Shown here: in pieces, positions 7,818-16,300 of the stretch
How the letters are laid out: each line of letters begins with the position of its first letter
Numbering within the stretch: the first letter of the stretch is position 1
NCBI GenBank assembly: GCA_003427395.1
Contig: BFEA01000157.1
Coordinates: 946,335-969,193 of the forward strand
Length of the DNA: 22,859 nucleotides
Reading direction: 5' to 3'
Origin: Chara braunii
Taxonomy: Eukaryota; Streptophyta; Charophyceae; Charales; Characeae
Program-made: the position numbers and the translations under genes
The notes under the pieces: generated by a model
What the model saw: the letters and a program-made list of their open reading frames with translations, nothing else
Told to the model about the DNA's origin: nothing
Database searches by the model: none

Positions 7818-8720
7818 TGCAATCAGACTCAACTCAAACACACTCTTCATGCATGTAAACAGCGATACAGCAAACTGGCGACCTGCACCCACACAATACT
7901 CAGAGATATCGCAACCAGATATGAGTTCTCTTCCAATTGGCTATGGCGACCGTGCGCCCAAACAACTCACTGTTCACACTCTGGATCACCCTGGATGTCC
8001 CACGCACATCACTCTGAACACTGACACAGTACACACACACTGCACTCTAGACTAAGCTATGGCAGCTATGGCTGCCGCTACCTATCGCTATGGCTACACT
8101 GCTTCACTCTCGCCCACTTCGTCTTCGGGCCTACTGCAGACCTCCTCGCACAAGCTGTTGTGGCAGCGCTTCCGCATGGCTTCTGCAGGAATGAATGAAT
8201 GGCTGGGCGCAGCCTCTTGATTTATACTTCTGTGATGCGTTGGTCTGCCCTGTAACCCCTGGCCCAATGGTGCACACAGTCCCAGACGGTACTTGCTTGA
8301 CTGGACCAGACTGGGTGGACTGGGACTGACTGTACGAGGTGGACTGCCTCCACTTGACCACTTGCCCCTGTCTAACGTAGGCTGACTCCGAAAGGCCACT
8401 TCTAGAAACCTCTGTCTTGGCCTTTCGGTACTGTAGCAGCTACGACTTTGCCCTTTCAGGTACGTAGCAGCTACGACCTTGACCCTTCAGACAATCTACG
8501 GCTATGACCTCTAGACTGTCTAGACTTCTACCCGACAGGTCTACAGTTCGAATCCCTTCTACCCGGTGACCTACGAAATCCTACCTACCACTGGCGGTCC
8601 TACAGGTCGCAGGTTCAATTCTACGGGTTGACACAGATACTGTTCACAGGTAAGGTGGGGATCTGGGGATCGAGCCCTGGGATCTGCATCGGCTACTGCA
8701 AACCGGTGTATACTGTTTCA
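7818..8720 (-). repeat. 3' LTR of the chromovirus
   Basis: Positions 8063-8720 match 12080-12737 at a constant offset of 4017 with no indels. There are three visible substitutions (8120, 8158, 8709) besides Ns. The minus-strand start is TGAAAC, directly after a purine-rich tract, as expected of an LTR. Its 3' end at 7818 (TTGCA on the minus strand) is inferred from a TG/CA terminus and the ACAT flank, because the other LTR is hidden by Ns there. Inside are two 31-bp-spaced copies of the palindrome GTAGCAGCTAC (8433, 8464). Confidence 0.8.
8220..8226 (-). promoter_or_regulatory. TATA box of the LTR promoter
   Basis: The minus strand reads TATAAAT, about 495 bp into the LTR, and is preserved at 12237-12243 in the other LTR. 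Its position divides the LTR into a U3 of about 520 bp and an R-U5 of about 375 bp, a normal layout. The transcription start would lie roughly 25-30 bp further along the minus strand. This is prediction from motif and place only. Confidence 0.5.
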
Positions 8721-8732
8721 CTCCCGCCGGCC
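8721..8732 (-). promoter_or_regulatory. polypurine tract (plus-strand primer site) of the chromovirus
   Basis: The minus strand reads ...GCCGGCGGGAG directly before the LTR start TGAAAC. GGCGGGAG is the purine-rich part. The preceding TCTCGGAGGACCT block is shared with a plus-strand copy at 12877-12889, which shows this region is conserved in the family. Confidence 0.65.
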
Positions 8733-8758
8733 TAAATTCGAGGTCCTCCGAGAAAATT

Positions 8759-10024
8759 TCAGTCCAAGGCAGGACCTTTACCTTTCCTATCTCTTTCGTA
8801 GGCGCGGACTATGTGGGGAGCCGCCTCTAGAAGTTCAGTTCTAGTGAACCACCGGTCGTCTTCTGGTTCTTGATATGAAAATCTGACTTTGTACTGTTTC
8901 TGAGGACGACCTCTACTTCCTGTTCTGAACACATCTTCACCTACGATGCCGTCAATGTCATATCTCCCGTCCATGTCAGGTGGGATCATAGATCGCCTAG
9001 ATGGAAACTGATCGCTTACTGTGCACAGCAGCAACTTTGACGCATGGAAAACTGGGTAGGTGTGGAGGTGTAGGGGCAGTTCAATGGTGTAGGATGGACC
9101 ATCCTCGCCACCCTTGACTTCTAAGACTGGCCACGGTCCTCCACGAGTAGGCAGTAACTTTTGCGAGATGTTCAAATCAGGTGCAAACTCTTTAGAACTG
9201 ACCCAGACCAAGTCACCTACTTGGAATTGTGAGGGGCGACGATGTTTGTTGGCTTGCTCTACCATTCGGTGCTGGGCTTTCCTGAGGTTCTCTACAACAG
9301 TAGCTAGTTCTTTCTCGTGCTGTACAACAACTCCCTGGTCCCGGGTGGTAATCTGTGAATCTGATCTCGGTTGAGTCCCTCAAACGGTCTGCGCGGTCTN
9401 AAGGACTTGTGCAGTTCGTTGGGAGTGCGGCAGGTGGACAGATGCACGCTGTTATTATACTCACTAGCGTTTTTAGGCAACATCTCATCCCAGTTAATCT
9501 GGTCTGGCCTAATATACATGCGCAGAACTTGCTGTAGGATCTCGTTCATCTGCTCTGTTTGAATGGTAGTCTCAGGATGGCGGCCAGACGACATCAACAA
9601 CTTAGATCCGTATACTCCCATGAGTTCTTGCCAGTTCTGGCTGGTGAAGAGATTATCTCTATCGCTAACTATTGACAGTGGGATTCCATCCTCACTAACC
9701 CAGCAGTCAAAAAAATTTTGTATCACTAAATCTGTACGTGCCTCTGACGGCAAGGGAACAAAAACTGCATATTTGCTAAAACGGTCAACTATGACCATGA
9801 CTTGGCTCTTACCATGCCTACTCTTGACTTGGGTGTCCGTGAAGTCGATGGACACTGAGTCTCCCGGCTGATCTGGAATGGGCAAGGGTCTGAGAAGACC
9901 TACTGGTCTTATTACGCTGGCAAACTTTACAACTGCGGACATACTCTACGCAGTCATTCTTCATCCCTGGCCATGTGTATGCGCGCATCAGATTGGCTAA
10001 AGTCTTTTGCCAACCAAAATGACC
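8759..10024 (-). pseudogene. chromovirus integrase with chromodomain-like C-terminus, broken
   Basis: Integrase inserts the element's cDNA into chromosomes. The N-terminal zinc motif (GHFG...CKVCQR, about 9930-10024) follows an in-frame TAG. After a frameshift near 9915 the catalytic core runs 9942-9340, with Asp in SIDFTD, Asp in VSDRD and Glu in TEQMN. The spacing between the last two is 35 residues, so the DD35E triad is intact. A second frameshift near 9340 leads to HEKELATVVENLRKAQHRMV, the GPY/F-type segment (VGDLVWVSSKEF, NISQKLLPTRGGPW) and a C-terminal part (DIDGIVGED...QYKVRFSYQEPEDDRW) resembling a divergent chromodomain. Chromodomains steer chromoviruses to marked chromatin. An N lies at 9400. 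The product could not be made as one protein. Confidence 0.9.
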
Positions 10025-10926
10025 CTATGTGTCATGGCATTCTCCCAAGATTAGACTTCGGATCTCTTCACTATTGGGGATGCACAATCGGTCAAAGACA
10101 TTAGTCTTCTCAAAAAGCAACCCTTCAGTAGTGCGGTAGTTCGGCTCAGTCTCTGGGGCCTCCTTGACCCTCTTGAGGAGGTCACTATAGATAGGGTCCT
10201 GCGCATAGGCTTCTCTAATCTTCTGCTGCAGGTCCTTCCCTATGTCTAGGTAATGCACTATTGCCCCAAAGTAATCAGCTCTCCTACTCAGAGCATCCGC
10301 AACTACGTTATACTTTCCCTTGACTGGTTTGAGCTCAAAGTCATACTGATCTATCTCTGCGGCCCACCTAGTAAGCTTAGGTGTCATCTTGGCCTGCGTC
10401 TTTAACCATCTCAACGTCTCATGATCGGAATAGACTTTGAAGTGCCTCCCAAGCAAGTAGTGCTTCCAATGTTCTAAGGCTTGCCTGAGAGCGTAGAGTT
10501 CCCTCTCATAGGTAGATGTTGCGACCTTCTCAGAAGGCATTCTGGCGGACATGAACTCTACGGGCCTATAACCATGGCCATCGTCTTGCTGCAACACAGC
10601 ACCTATGCCGTACTGACTAGCGTCCGTAGTGACGACAAAGGGCAAGGACGGGTCGGCTACCTTAAGGACTGGATATTCTATCAACGCCTGTTTCAACTTC
10701 TTCATAGCAGACGTACAGTCCTTATCCCACTTCCAGATGGTTTCCTTCCTCAGCAATCTGTGAAGGGGCGCAGCGATGGTAGAGAAGTTCCTCACAAACT
10801 TCCTATAGTAGTTGGCTAGGCCTAGAAACGACCGCAACTCTGTCAACGTACGCGCGTCGGCCAATCTCTAATCGCTGCGATCTTGCTATCCTCTGGCTTA
10901 ATGCCGTCTCCGTCTAAGGCATGGCC
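10025..10926 (-). pseudogene. chromovirus reverse transcriptase end and RNase H, 5'-truncated
   Basis: The minus strand begins mid-RT with ALDGDGIKPEDSKIAAIRDW. A one-base loss at about 10862 breaks the frame, then come RTLTELRSFLGLANYYRKFV (end of RT) and RNase H. The RNase H acidic residues are visible in TTDASQYG, YERELYALRQA, YSDHETLRW and VADALSRR. RNase H removes the RNA strand from the cDNA hybrid. The open run stays in frame for 279 codons and stops at TAG (10032-10034 region), just before the integrase zinc motif. Upstream, similarity ends at about 10926, where a GGTCAAC repeat begins. The RT fingers and palm, protease and gag are therefore missing. Confidence 0.92.
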
Positions 10927-10929
10927 CTT

Positions 10930-11019
10930 GGTCAACGCCGGGTCAACCCTCTGGTCAACCCCTGGTCAACGCCTGGTCAACCCTTTGGTCAACCCCTGGT
11001 CAACCCCCGGTCAACCCTT
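10930..11019. repeat. GGTCAAC minisatellite, eight copies of 11-12 bp
   Basis: The unit is GGTCAAC plus CCCT/GCCT-type spacers. It abuts the truncated RT with only a few bases between. On the minus strand, the strand of the element, it reads repeated GTTGACC. Confidence 0.95.
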
Positions 11020-11380
11020 CACCTCGGCTATGGCTGCCGGCACCTTCACCTTCGCCACCCTCGTCACTTCCTTCCCCTTCCTTCACCTTCTTCTTCCTCA
11101 CTATCTTTCTTCTGCTATTTTTTTTATTTATTTTTTTGTTAACCCCGGCTATGTCCGTCTTCTTCTTCGGTGTCCTCCTTCCACACTTCTCTCTCTCTCC
11201 TCAGTCCCTCCTTCTGTGTCCTCCCTCTCTCTCTCCTTCGGTACTCTGTGTTGATGCTCCGCGGCTATGGCCGCTGTCTTCCTTCTCCACCGGACTACGC
11301 AACTCGCCTCACAGGTGAGTGACAACCAATCTTGGATCGCTCATCTCTCTCTCTCTCTCTCCCGCCGTAGCGGTATCTTC
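11020..11380. other. pyrimidine-rich internal part of the LTR element, no gene
   Basis: The plus strand is C/T-rich (CTTCACCTTC, CTTCTTCTTC) with a T-run near 11119-11140 and (CT)n at 11346-11361. Three phrases of the GGCTATG(G)CYGCYG type occur (about 11029, 11148, 11263), as in the LTR. It lies where gag and pol should be, but no coding similarity is visible. Confidence 0.5.
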
Positions 11381-12079
11381 NNNNNNNNNNNNNNNNNNNN
11401 NNNNNNNNNNNNNNNNNNNNNNNNNNNNNNNNNNNNNNNNNNNNNNNNNNNNNNNNNNNNNNNNNNNNNNNNNNNNNNNNNNNNNNNNNNNNNNNNNNNN
11501 NNNNNNNNNNNNNNNNNNNNNNNNNNNNNNNNNNNNNNNNNNNNNNNNNNNNNNNNNNNNNNNNNNNNNNNNNNNNNNNNNNNNNNNNNNNNNNNNNNNN
11601 NNNNNNNNNNNNNNNNNNNNNNNNNNNNNNNNNNNNNNNNNNNNNNNNNNNNNNNNNNNNNNNNNNNNNNNNNNNNNNNNNNNNNNNNNNNNNNNNNNNN
11701 NNNNNNNNNNNNNNNNNNNNNNNNNNNNNNNNNNNNNNNNNNNNNNNNNNNNNNNNNNNNNNNNNNNNNNNNNNNNNNNNNNNNNNNNNNNNNNNNNNNN
11801 NNNNNNNNNNNNNNNNNNNNNNNNNNNNNNNNNNNNNNNNNNNNNNNNNNNNNNNNNNNNNNNNNNNNNNNNNNNNNNNNNNNNNNNNNNNNNNNNNNNN
11901 NNNNNNNNNNNNNNNNNNNNNNNNNNNNNNNNNNNNNNNNNNNNNNNNNNNNNNNNNNNNNNNNNNNNNNNNNNNNNNNNNNNNNNNNNNNNNNNNNNNN
12001 NNNNNNNNNNNNNNNNNNNNNNNNNNNNNNNNNNNNNNNNNNNNNNNNNNNNNNNNNNNNNNNNNNNNNNNNNNNNNNN
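11381..12079. other. assembly gap (699 N)
   Basis: This is a continuous run of N. It hides the inner end of the 5' LTR, the primer-binding site and any 5' internal sequence of the LTR element. Confidence 1.
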
Positions 12080-12737
12080 CAGCTATGGCTGCCGCTACCT
12101 ATCGCTATGGCTACACTGCTTCACTCTCGCCCACTTTGTCTTCGGGCCTACTGCAGACCTCCTCGCACAAGCTGCTGTGGCAGCGCTTCCGCATGGCTTC
12201 TGCAGGAATGAATGAATGGCTGGGCGCAGCCTCTTGATTTATACTTCTGTGATGCGTTGGTCTGCCCTGTAACCCCTGGCCCAATGGTGCACACAGTCCC
12301 AGACGGTACTTGCTTGACTGGACCAGACTGGGTGGACTGGGACTGACTGTACGAGGTGGACTGCCTCCACTTGACCACTTGCCCCTGTCTAACGTAGGCT
12401 GACTCCGAAAGGCCACTTCTAGAAACCTCTGTCTTGGCCTTTCGGTACTGTAGCAGCTACGACTTTGCCCTTTCAGGTACGTAGCAGCTACGACCTTGAC
12501 CCTTCAGACANTCTACGGCTANGACCTCTNGACTGTCTAGACTTCTACCCGACAGGTCTACAGTTCGAATCCCTTCTACCCGGTGACCTACGAAATCCTA
12601 CCTACCACTGGCGGTCCTACAGGTCGCAGGTTCAATTCTACGGGTTGACACAGATACTGTTCACAGGTAAGGTGGGGATCTGGGGATCGAGCCCTGGGAT
12701 CTGCATCGGCTACTGCAAACCGGTGAATACTGTTTCA
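12080..12737 (-). repeat. 5' LTR of the chromovirus (visible part)
   Basis: This is the counterpart of 8063-8720, with three substitutions and Ns at 12511, 12522 and 12530. It includes the TATA box at 12237-12243. Its outer end at 12737 (TTTCA on plus) is followed by ACAT, matching the four bases before 7818. Confidence 0.9.
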
Positions 12738-12871
12738 ACATTTACTGCATCCATTGTGCTCAGTCAATTCTCACATTTTATCACTCAAAGTCTTTGTTCT
12801 ATTCTTACGCTCCCCAAGTGGGGAGGCAAAGCGCAGTCTCACAAGAATGCTAGGCTGTACAAGCAAGTCGT
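12738..12871. repeat. continuation of the A/B array on the far side of the LTR element
   Basis: The stem-loop head CTCCCCAAGTGGGGAGGC recurs at 12810. The distance from 12738 to 12810 (72 bp), added to the 55 bp of the interrupted B unit (7763-7817), gives about 123 bp after allowing for the duplicated ACAT. Intact B units are 115-119 bp. This supports insertion of the LTR element inside one unit. After the stem-loop the sequence diverges from A and B units. Confidence 0.6.
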
Positions 12872-12910
12872 AGCCTTTCTCGGAGGACCTAGAAACTAGG
12901 CCTGCGGGAG
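12872..12910 (+). promoter_or_regulatory. polypurine-tract region of a second, plus-strand chromovirus
   Basis: TTTCTCGGAGGACCT, GAAACTAGGCC and GCGGGAG followed by TGAAA match, in order, the minus-strand sequence 8757-8716 of the intact element (TTTCTCGGAGGACCT, GAATTTAGGCC, GCGGGAG, TGAAA). It is therefore the 3' internal end of a related element in the opposite orientation. Confidence 0.75.
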
Positions 12911-13480
12911 TGAAAGGGTTCCGCAGCTGCAGCCAGTTCCAGTCGCCTGTACATATTTGCAAACTACTAGGTCATGGTAGCAACATTCCCGTAGGTACCG
13001 GTATGGTTCAGAAGAAGGCTGTAGAATTGTGAGTCCCCTTTGTCAGTCCAGTCCGGTTAGCGGTAAAGTCCCAGGAAAGTCTGCAAACTTCTGGAAGTGA
13101 CAAACATCAGCAGGGTACGGAACCCATAACTGGCAGAGGAAGTCCGGAAGGTGAATCGTGAAGTACAAAAGTGCATTTGTCGAAGTCGTCAGCATATATT
13201 CACTTGCGAAGTTGCGAGACCATGCCGAAGCACTGCTGCCATCTCGGGATACGATGCTGCACGCCGTTGTGGGATGCTTGGAAGTGTGCTGCTGTAGGCA
13301 GTAGTCAATGCCACCGGGCGCCATAGTTAGGGTAGATGAGCAAGCACGAGAGAGACATTCCAGAGGGGTATTCAGAGGGAAAGAAAGAGAGACCCTGGCG
13401 TCGCTGGCGAGGGAGAGACAAGTGAGGCTGAGAGAGAGTGACCATATCTGAGAGAGATTGTTAGCAGCCATAGCCACACC
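12911..13480 (+). repeat. probable diverged LTR of the second chromovirus (end unknown)
   Basis: It starts TGAAAGGG immediately after the polypurine-tract copy. A GCAGCCATAGC phrase lies about 553 bp in (13464), compared with about 645 bp into the other LTR. Otherwise similarity to the first LTR is weak by eye. The open frame on the minus strand (13043-13477) is Ser/Leu-rich and I do not regard it as a gene. I cannot place the right boundary. Confidence 0.45.
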
Positions 13481-14511
13481 TTCTTGTACGAAGACAATTC
13501 TATGTAGTTGAGTTGATTGGCGGATGCTATCTTCGAGTTACATCTTGTGCTTTGGTGTATGTGCGTCACTTGGTGTGTGCATGGAGTGAAAGTGTCGTGA
13601 ATGGTTGGTCTCAAAGCACCAGCCTCTCTCGGCCTACCACTGCTGGATGAAGACAGGAAAATGATGATACTCCATCGCAGCGTACTAATCCACTTGGACA
13701 GGAACATACTGGACAGCATATGCATCATGGGTTTACTGGTTGGGTCCTAGTGCGACCATGCCGAATTACTGGTATAGCCCTGCACAGTACAACTGACACA
13801 TTCTTCCTCCTGAATTTCTGTTTGCCGGACTACTTTTCAGTCTTTAGACCCTTTACCTTTTCTAACTTCTGCAAGTAGGACCCTTGCTGAAACTCAGACT
13901 GGAACATGAGCACACTGAAGCTGCTACCATAGACAGAGAATTGTCAAACTTCGCAGAATTGCGGACATGGGCATGACGCTATCAGGACTCAGAAAGACAC
14001 AGGTTTCTCATGGAAGATTCAGAATTTATAGCATTCTGCCATTCTCCAACTTCTCCGGCAAAACTCGGGGGAAAGACTCAGACTTCTCAAACTGAACTTG
14101 CAGGTCATTGCACTCTTTTCCACATTTTTCCGTCACATGCAAACCATGGCCATGACTTACTTCTCCTTCCAACTGTCAATTAGTACCGCAACCCCTACTA
14201 GTCTGATGCAATGTCGCTGTCTGTCCAGATACTCTGGCACAGTATGATGAGGTCCAGTGCTTATCGAAGTTTTAGCGCAGTACCCTTGCAGAATCTGTAG
14301 ATGAATCACGGAACTCAGAGATGCCATGCAGAATTGCGTGGGCTTGGGTATTTATGACCTGCAGGTCCTGCACCTATAGTAGTGGACAAAGTTCAGAGCT
14401 CAATGCGCAGCTGTGAGGCATGTTGCTGACCTGCATGTGGTGTGTGTGTGACATTAGGAGAACGGTCAATGCTTGGCATGGTGAAGTGCTCATATGAGTT
14501 GTTGCACTTGC
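13481..14511. other. low-repeat DNA, no gene recognised; likely intron or intergenic
   Basis: There are no microsatellites or transposon similarity by eye and no convincing coding. Because a WASHC5-like exon follows at 14609, part of this may be an intron of that gene. I looked for the preceding strumpellin exon here and did not find it. Confidence 0.4.
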
Positions 14512-14631
14512 TGTGATTTTTGGTTTAGTATTGTGTCAATTTTGCCAGGACTATGTCCGTATTCATGGGCTTGTGACTTTTGGTCTACTGTGGTGTCAAT
14601 ATTGCCAGGACTATGTTCATATTCATGGGGT
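14512..14631 (+). repeat. 60-bp tandem duplication spanning an intron 3' end and exon start
   Basis: 14512-14571 and 14572-14631 are aligned copies with scattered substitutions. Each contains a T-rich stretch, TTGCCAG, then GACTATGTYCRTATTCATGGG. Each copy therefore carries a potential 3' splice site (AG at 14547-14548 and at 14607-14608) and the first exon codons. The unit is a multiple of three and has no stop in the coding frame. Confidence 0.9.
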
Positions 14632-14683
14632 TCGGGTTTGGCAGGAGGAGTTCTCTCGGGTTATCAACTACTATTCTGAGCAG
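14609..14683 (+). CDS. internal exon of a strumpellin / WASH complex subunit 5-like gene
   Basis: The 25 in-frame codons encode DYVHIHGVRVWQEEF and then SRVINYYSEQ. This closely parallels the strumpellin segment with DYVNIYG, WQEE, SRIINY and EQ. Strumpellin is the large helical scaffold of the WASH complex, which drives Arp2/3 actin assembly on endosomes. The exon is framed by TTGCCAG before and CAG|GTAAGC after, good splice sites with phase 0 at both ends. A diverged duplicate of its start and acceptor lies 60 bp upstream, so use of the first acceptor (from 14549) would add 20 residues. I did not find neighbouring exons in the window. It could be a real gene with long introns or an isolated relic. 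The homology rests on 25 residues recalled from the family and needs an alignment. Confidence 0.65.
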
Positions 14684-15734
14684 GTAAGCACCAATTAGTG
14701 TAGTCATTATCTGAAAACCATTGTCCATGTGCTCCCCTTCCTCATTTACCCTAAAATCCGGGATTGCCCTCCTATGCTCTGCCTGGAGTGCATGTGAAGT
14801 GCAGAACTTATCTCGCAGTTTGGGTCTTGACCACTCTTGCAAGAGCAACAGGTTTGAGTGTAACTGTGTGTTCCCTGTCTCTCACAAGATGCTCTTCTCT
14901 CAAGCGCTTAGTCCCCTTCATGCTGTATGCTTTCACTGGCAACCAAGCACAGGTAGAATCCGGTGCTTTCTGTCAGTCTGACCTGGTTGCACCTCAGAAG
15001 AAGCTCATCCTCAAGCAGGAAGGAAGAGAGGGAAGGATCACACCCGTCAGAGTCGCACACACAAAAAAAAGTCATTTCTGTTGTCTGGGGGATCAGTGTC
15101 GAGCAAGTGAATTGCATTCTGAATAAGAGAGGCACAGCAGGCATTATTAGGCTCATCCGCAGACTGACGTATGTCATTGCTGTTCTCTTGTTATTGTGAT
15201 AGAGGATTTTGTAGTGGACATGTCTTTCTCACGTGAAGGTGAGCTGGGGTGGGAATTTCTCGAGGTTGTGCGTTCATCAGACTTCATCTGTGTCTGAATG
15301 CTTCAAGGAAGGAGAAGTAGAAGGCCTGTTCAGTCTTCCTAGAATGTTCATGTTACAATGCCTCTAAGGTTTGGCCGCGGACCAAAGTTTCGTGTCATCT
15401 TCTTGAGAACGTGTATGTTGTGAGTGTGTATGCTAGAAGAAGAAAAGGTAGTGAGGACACGTGCTTTGCGTTTCTGGCATCTTCTTGATGGTGTTCCTGT
15501 TGTGCTTGTGTATGCTGGAAGACGGGTTTCTTTCAACTGGTGAACGGGGAAAAGGTATGGAGGAGAAAAGGTGTGTTTGGCAGATACAATAGCATGTGGT
15601 TCATGTGCCTTGTGCCGTGAGGATTGTGAAGGGATAGCCCATGCGAGTATTTGTTTTCATAGTATTCATACGTATGATGGCGGTCAATACTGCACTCATG
15701 TACAACTCCCCGACATGTCATGTCCAATTTATAG
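14684..15734. other. region after the WASHC5-like exon; no further exon identified
   Basis: It begins with a good 5' splice site (GTAAGC). Open frames at 14721-15199 and 15571-15939 have no recognised motif. The next strumpellin exon was not found, so it may be intron. An A-run lies near 15064-15071. Confidence 0.4.
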
Positions 15735-15986
15735 GCAGGGCTGGAACGACAATGCCTCTACAGTTGTGGTCGGCGTGCCTCTGTGTTCCTTGCATCTAGG
15801 AACCACGTGGCCTGTGACATCTGTCTACGCCGTGCCATTCGGTGCAGCACTTGCGACTGCGAGAATTGGATGCGGTGCTTCCACAGTCCACAACCGAACT
15901 GGTCCTGTCCGGTCTATCAGGGCTGGCCACTTACCATAGGCAAAGACTGCTCCTCGACTCAAAATCTTATGCAACCCAAACACTGA
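15735..15986 (+). CDS. cysteine-rich, RING-like open frame, possible terminal exon
   Basis: After an acceptor-like ATAG (15731-15734), 83 codons run to a TGA. The translation has CLYSCGRRASVFLAS, NHVACDICLRRAIRCSTCDC, and later Cys/Trp residues (ENWMRC, NWSCPVYQGW). The pattern C-x3-C, H-x2-C-x2-C, C-x2-C resembles a RING finger of the inhibitor-of-apoptosis type. However, the usual Pro-Cys before the His is Ala-Ser and the first pair is spaced x3 instead of x2, so zinc binding would be damaged. I recognise no specific gene. It could be a decayed E3 ligase exon or a chance Cys-rich frame. Confidence 0.3.
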   Translation, partial: AGLERQCLYSCGRRASVFLASRNHVACDICLRRAIRCSTCDCENWMRCFHSPQPNWSCPVYQGWPLTIGKDCSSTQNLMQPKH

Positions 15987-16284
15987 CTGGGCTCATGTGC
16001 CATTCTAGAGTAGTCTACTCCAGTGGTGAGTATTTAGAACCCTGTTAGAACTCCACCTCCTATTTCCTTCCCCCCCCCCTCTTGTCTACTACTAGTAAAT
16101 GCAAACGGATGAGCATCATTAACACACAAAATATAAGCAGAAGATCTGAGGAAAAGTGAATACCTCCACCTTTACTCTGCCTCCTTTCATAATGTGCAAA
16201 TGGGCCGTTATGGCACACGTGGATGTGGGCAGCTCGTGCTCAACCACAGTCAACATGGTGAGCCTTGTACATGAGAGGCACAGT
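15987..16284. other. pre-insertion flank of the LINE, no gene
   Basis: A donor-like GGTGAGTATT lies at about 16024 and a C10 run at 16070-16079. The sequence leads into the target duplication of the LINE. Its continuation after the insertion is at 20867. Confidence 0.4.
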
Positions 16285-16300
16285 AAAGCAGCGACAAATG
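16285..16300. repeat. left target-site duplication of the LINE
   Basis: AAAGCAGCGACAAATG is repeated exactly at 20851-20866 after the poly(A); the first AAA is shared with the A-tail. The implied first-strand nick is TTT/A on the minus strand, as LINE endonucleases prefer. Confidence 0.95.

Larger units (their letters stand above)
7818..12737 (-). mobile_element. Ty3/Gypsy chromovirus-type LTR retrotransposon, degenerate, with a gap in its 5' part
   Basis: The order on the minus strand is 5' LTR (12737 down into the N gap), unknown and non-pol DNA, a truncated RT end, RNase H, integrase with a chromodomain-like C-terminus, a polypurine tract and a 3' LTR. ACAT precedes 7818 (7814-7817) and follows 12737 (12738-12741), a possible 4-bp target duplication. 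The LTR would then be 903 bp, TGAAAC...TTGCA on the minus strand. Only 658 bp can be compared between LTRs because of the gap. Gag, protease and most of RT are not present in visible sequence. The 7818 boundary is inference; the LTR/pol/LTR order is seen directly. Confidence 0.8.

Noticed and set aside
8094-8399. Minus-strand open frame repeated at 12111-12416
   Set aside because: It lies wholly within the two LTR copies; the repetition reflects the LTR, not a gene family.
8540-8640. tRNA B-box-like phrases (AGTTCGAATCCC, AGGTTCAATTC) in the LTR
   Set aside because: No properly spaced A box or cloverleaf fold; they sit inside the LTR U3 region.
11267-12215. Long open frames across the N gap
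   Set aside because: Their length comes from translating Ns; the flanks are LTR and low-complexity DNA.
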